From: Alentia gelatinosa
Taxonomy: Eukaryota; Annelida; Polychaeta; Phyllodocida; Polynoidae
Reading direction: 5' to 3'
Assembly (NCBI GenBank): GCA_950022655.1
Contig: OX465587.1
Coordinates: forward strand, 27,965,716 to 28,029,715
DNA length: 64,000 nt
The notes below the pieces were generated by a model that worked only from the letters and a program-made list of their open reading frames with translations, was not told the origin of the DNA and searched no databases. This document shows, one piece after another, positions 62,160 through 64,000 of the stretch. A program made the translations under genes and the position numbers. The number at the start of each line of letters is the position of its first letter. Within the stretch, counting starts at the first letter, position 1.

Positions 62160-62935
62160 ATCTTAGGGGGGGGTGTCCACCAAGCTCCCGACGCAAACCG
62201 CTGCGCCCCGATATTGCCCTCCCGATACAAAATCCATATCGTAGCAAAATCGTAGAGCTTATCGGGGCAGCTGGTCAGGTTTCTACGATAACGCTACCGA
62301 CGCGGCCCGACACGCTACGAGGTGAACCGACGCGAGCCGATAAAAAAACCATATCGTAGAGGGTCTATGACAATCGAACATGTATCGATTGTCGTAGCGC
62401 GTTGGGCCGCATTGGGCCGCATCTGTGCGCGTCGGTATGTATAGATGACACTGTAAACAGGAAATCATATGAAATAATTGATGGAAAATTATGGAATTTT
62501 CAGAATACCTAGAATATATGATGCTAATGCGGTTCTGCAAAAATGGTGAAAGTGGATGGTAGAAAAGGGTCTTAAATCGATCAATTTATACTTTAACTAG
62601 GAATTGATTTTTTCATTAAATATTATTATGCAATATTATATTTACTATTGTTTTTGTATTTACAGGTATAACATCAACCATAAATATGCATTATTTCTGG
62701 TATTATAAAGGAAATATTGTTAATCATGCTGGTTGCGTCGTGAGCTATATCGGGGTGTATCAGGACCATGGTACCTTTTTCATGCACCCTCCCAACATGT
62801 CCCGACGCGTCCCGACGCGGCCAGACGCGAACCGACGCGCTACGATATGCCTCCCGTCGCGCTACGATGTGGTCATTTTGTATCGGCTCGCGTCGGCCGT
62901 GATAAAACGGGTTCCTACCCGAAATGTTTCGGTGC
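62160..62935. mobile_element. Element with CGACGCG / TATCGTAG subterminal repeats, copy E2
   Basis: Left GGGGGTGTCCACCAAGCTCC then CGACGCAAACC; right part CCCGACGCGTCCCGACGCGG ... GTATCGGCTCGCGTCGG. The middle (ACCTAGAATATATGATG, AACATCAACCATAAATATGC, ATGCATTATTTCTGG) matches E1 inverted. The right terminus is replaced by other sequence after about 62905. Confidence 0.75.
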
Positions 62936-63485
62936 CGATTCTCGGCAATATTCTTCGTGCAAAGTTTAAATTTTAAACTTTTCCGCCGTAATCAACGGGT
63001 ATTTCGTGTGCGAAATGCATACCGATTTTTTTTCTTTTTGATGAAATGCACCCATTCACGGTTTTTAATAGACACTTTCCGATCAATTGTTTTTGCGGTG
63101 GAATCGGCACTTTATAGCTTTAGGCCTCTAGAAAGGCCTCACGGTTATTTGACATTCCGATTTGAACAAAAATTTCATCGGGAGGTCGGACAAAAACCAT
63201 AGAACAGTACCATATACTTGAACGATTGACTAATGCCAATCGTATACCTCCCGATAAGATCCAAAATGTTGGATATTTCCTAGGCTATCGGCGTATATTG
63301 GGAGCCCATCTTATGGAAAATCGCTTATATACATGTGAAATATGTGGCCACAAATTATTAAACTTCGGAAAAAAGTACGTCGCATATAGTATGTTAATAT
63401 CCTGACGCACCGGGAATAAAATAGATTGTTTTTGCGCAAAGTATTTTTTTTTACTTGAAGTCTCTCCTTCAATCATCCACAGAGA
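62936..63485. other. Further CCCGAT-type element debris
   Basis: CGGGAGGTCGG and CCTCCCGATAAG words near 63178-63260 resemble the termini of the neighbouring elements. No gene. Confidence 0.4.
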
Positions 63486-64000
63486 TATGAGATATCAAAC
63501 AAGGCTCCATGTCTAAATATTGCGATCAATAAGGCTGTATCTTTATCAGTCGGCCGAGTTTGTAAATGTATATCTGATACAAACGATATGTGGCTTGTAT
63601 TGCCAAATCTAGAAATTTACAAAAAATCACCATTGTACTTGGGAAGTAAACTTTGGGATGGACTAACAGTAGAAACACAAGTTGCTAAAATGGGTAACAG
63701 TTTTAAAACAAAGATTAAACATGAATTATATTAAATGGTTGAGTATGGTTAAACTGAATCGGACAAATCAATCTTACTTATAATTTCCCACAGTAGATGA
63801 TCTCACAGATAAGTATACAAATTTTGAATGATCAAGCTTACTAGAACTCGCATTTACCTTGTCTTGTGTCCTGTCTAGTCCCTTCTTGTATTGTCTGATC
63901 TCTGTATGTTTGTCTACGAGACCTATTGATGTGGAAGATCAAGGTTTATCACCTTGAATGTCAACTTTATTTGTCAATAAACAATTACCAAAAAAAAAAA
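63486..64000 (+). mobile_element. 5'-truncated LINE 3' end with A-rich tail
   Basis: The frame near 63590-63735 reads YKKSPLYLGSKLWDGLTVET ... KIKHELY-stop, the conserved end of CR1/jockey-like ORF2. The 3' UTR closes with CAATAAACAATTACC and ten A at the window edge. Confidence 0.7.

Noticed and set aside
63285..63476. 63-codon minus-strand frame
   Set aside because: It is next to element debris and a LINE tail, with no motif and no codon bias that I can see.

Overview
The window is AT-rich animal nuclear DNA: genes are split by GT-AG introns and surrounded by dense transposon remains (small inverted-repeat elements, foldback elements, 5'-truncated non-LTR retrotransposons, satellites). No bacterial features (operons, Shine-Dalgarno sites, CRISPR arrays) are present. 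The gene content and the mix of SGNH/NADAR-bearing non-LTR elements would fit a marine invertebrate, perhaps an invertebrate deuterostome or lophotrochozoan, but the species cannot be fixed from sequence alone.

Layout. (1) 1-2600: a TTAA-flanked element with a 35-bp minisatellite, then the last coding exon (2035-2184) of a membrane protein whose other exons lie upstream of the window. The 3' splice site and start of this exon are repeated in a 79-bp tandem array. (2) 2.6-13.4 kb: no gene seen, only a series of short inverted-repeat and foldback elements. (3) 13464-42502, + strand: a complete 30-exon ABC transporter gene of the ABCC4/MRP4 type. The exons join in phase into 1,331 codons plus stop, with TMD1-NBD1-TMD2-NBD2, every nucleotide-binding motif and a C-terminal PDZ-ligand-like tail. 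Its introns hold many elements, including a 663-bp insertion whose target-site duplication copies the exon 15 splice donor, a hammerhead-like motif typical of Penelope-like elements, and three LINE or MITE nests. (4) 45695-49980, - strand, convergent with the transporter: four exons of a TPR-like helical protein ending in a degenerate J-like segment in which HPD reads DPD. (5) 50.2-56.2 kb: a dead non-LTR retrotransposon with an ORF1 of L1-ORF1p/RRM type fused to a NADAR (YbiA-like) domain, an SGNH-esterase-like ORF and an AP-endonuclease fragment. It is interrupted by a TTAA element, a foldback element and a second LINE fragment encoding reverse transcriptase. (6) 56.2-64 kb: no host gene; long palindromes and elements loaded with CGACGCG/TATCGTAG-type subterminal repeats, then another LINE 3' end with an A-rich tail at the window edge.

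The two host genes are convergent (stops at 42502 and 45695), with about 3.2 kb between them. The transporter would be an ATP-driven exporter of organic anions or cyclic nucleotides at the plasma membrane. The helical/J-like protein has no function I can assign. The most unusual observations are the NADAR-bearing LINE, the duplicated splice-acceptor array, the duplicated splice donor, and the several foldback families that share one central motif, CGAAGNCGAGTGA.
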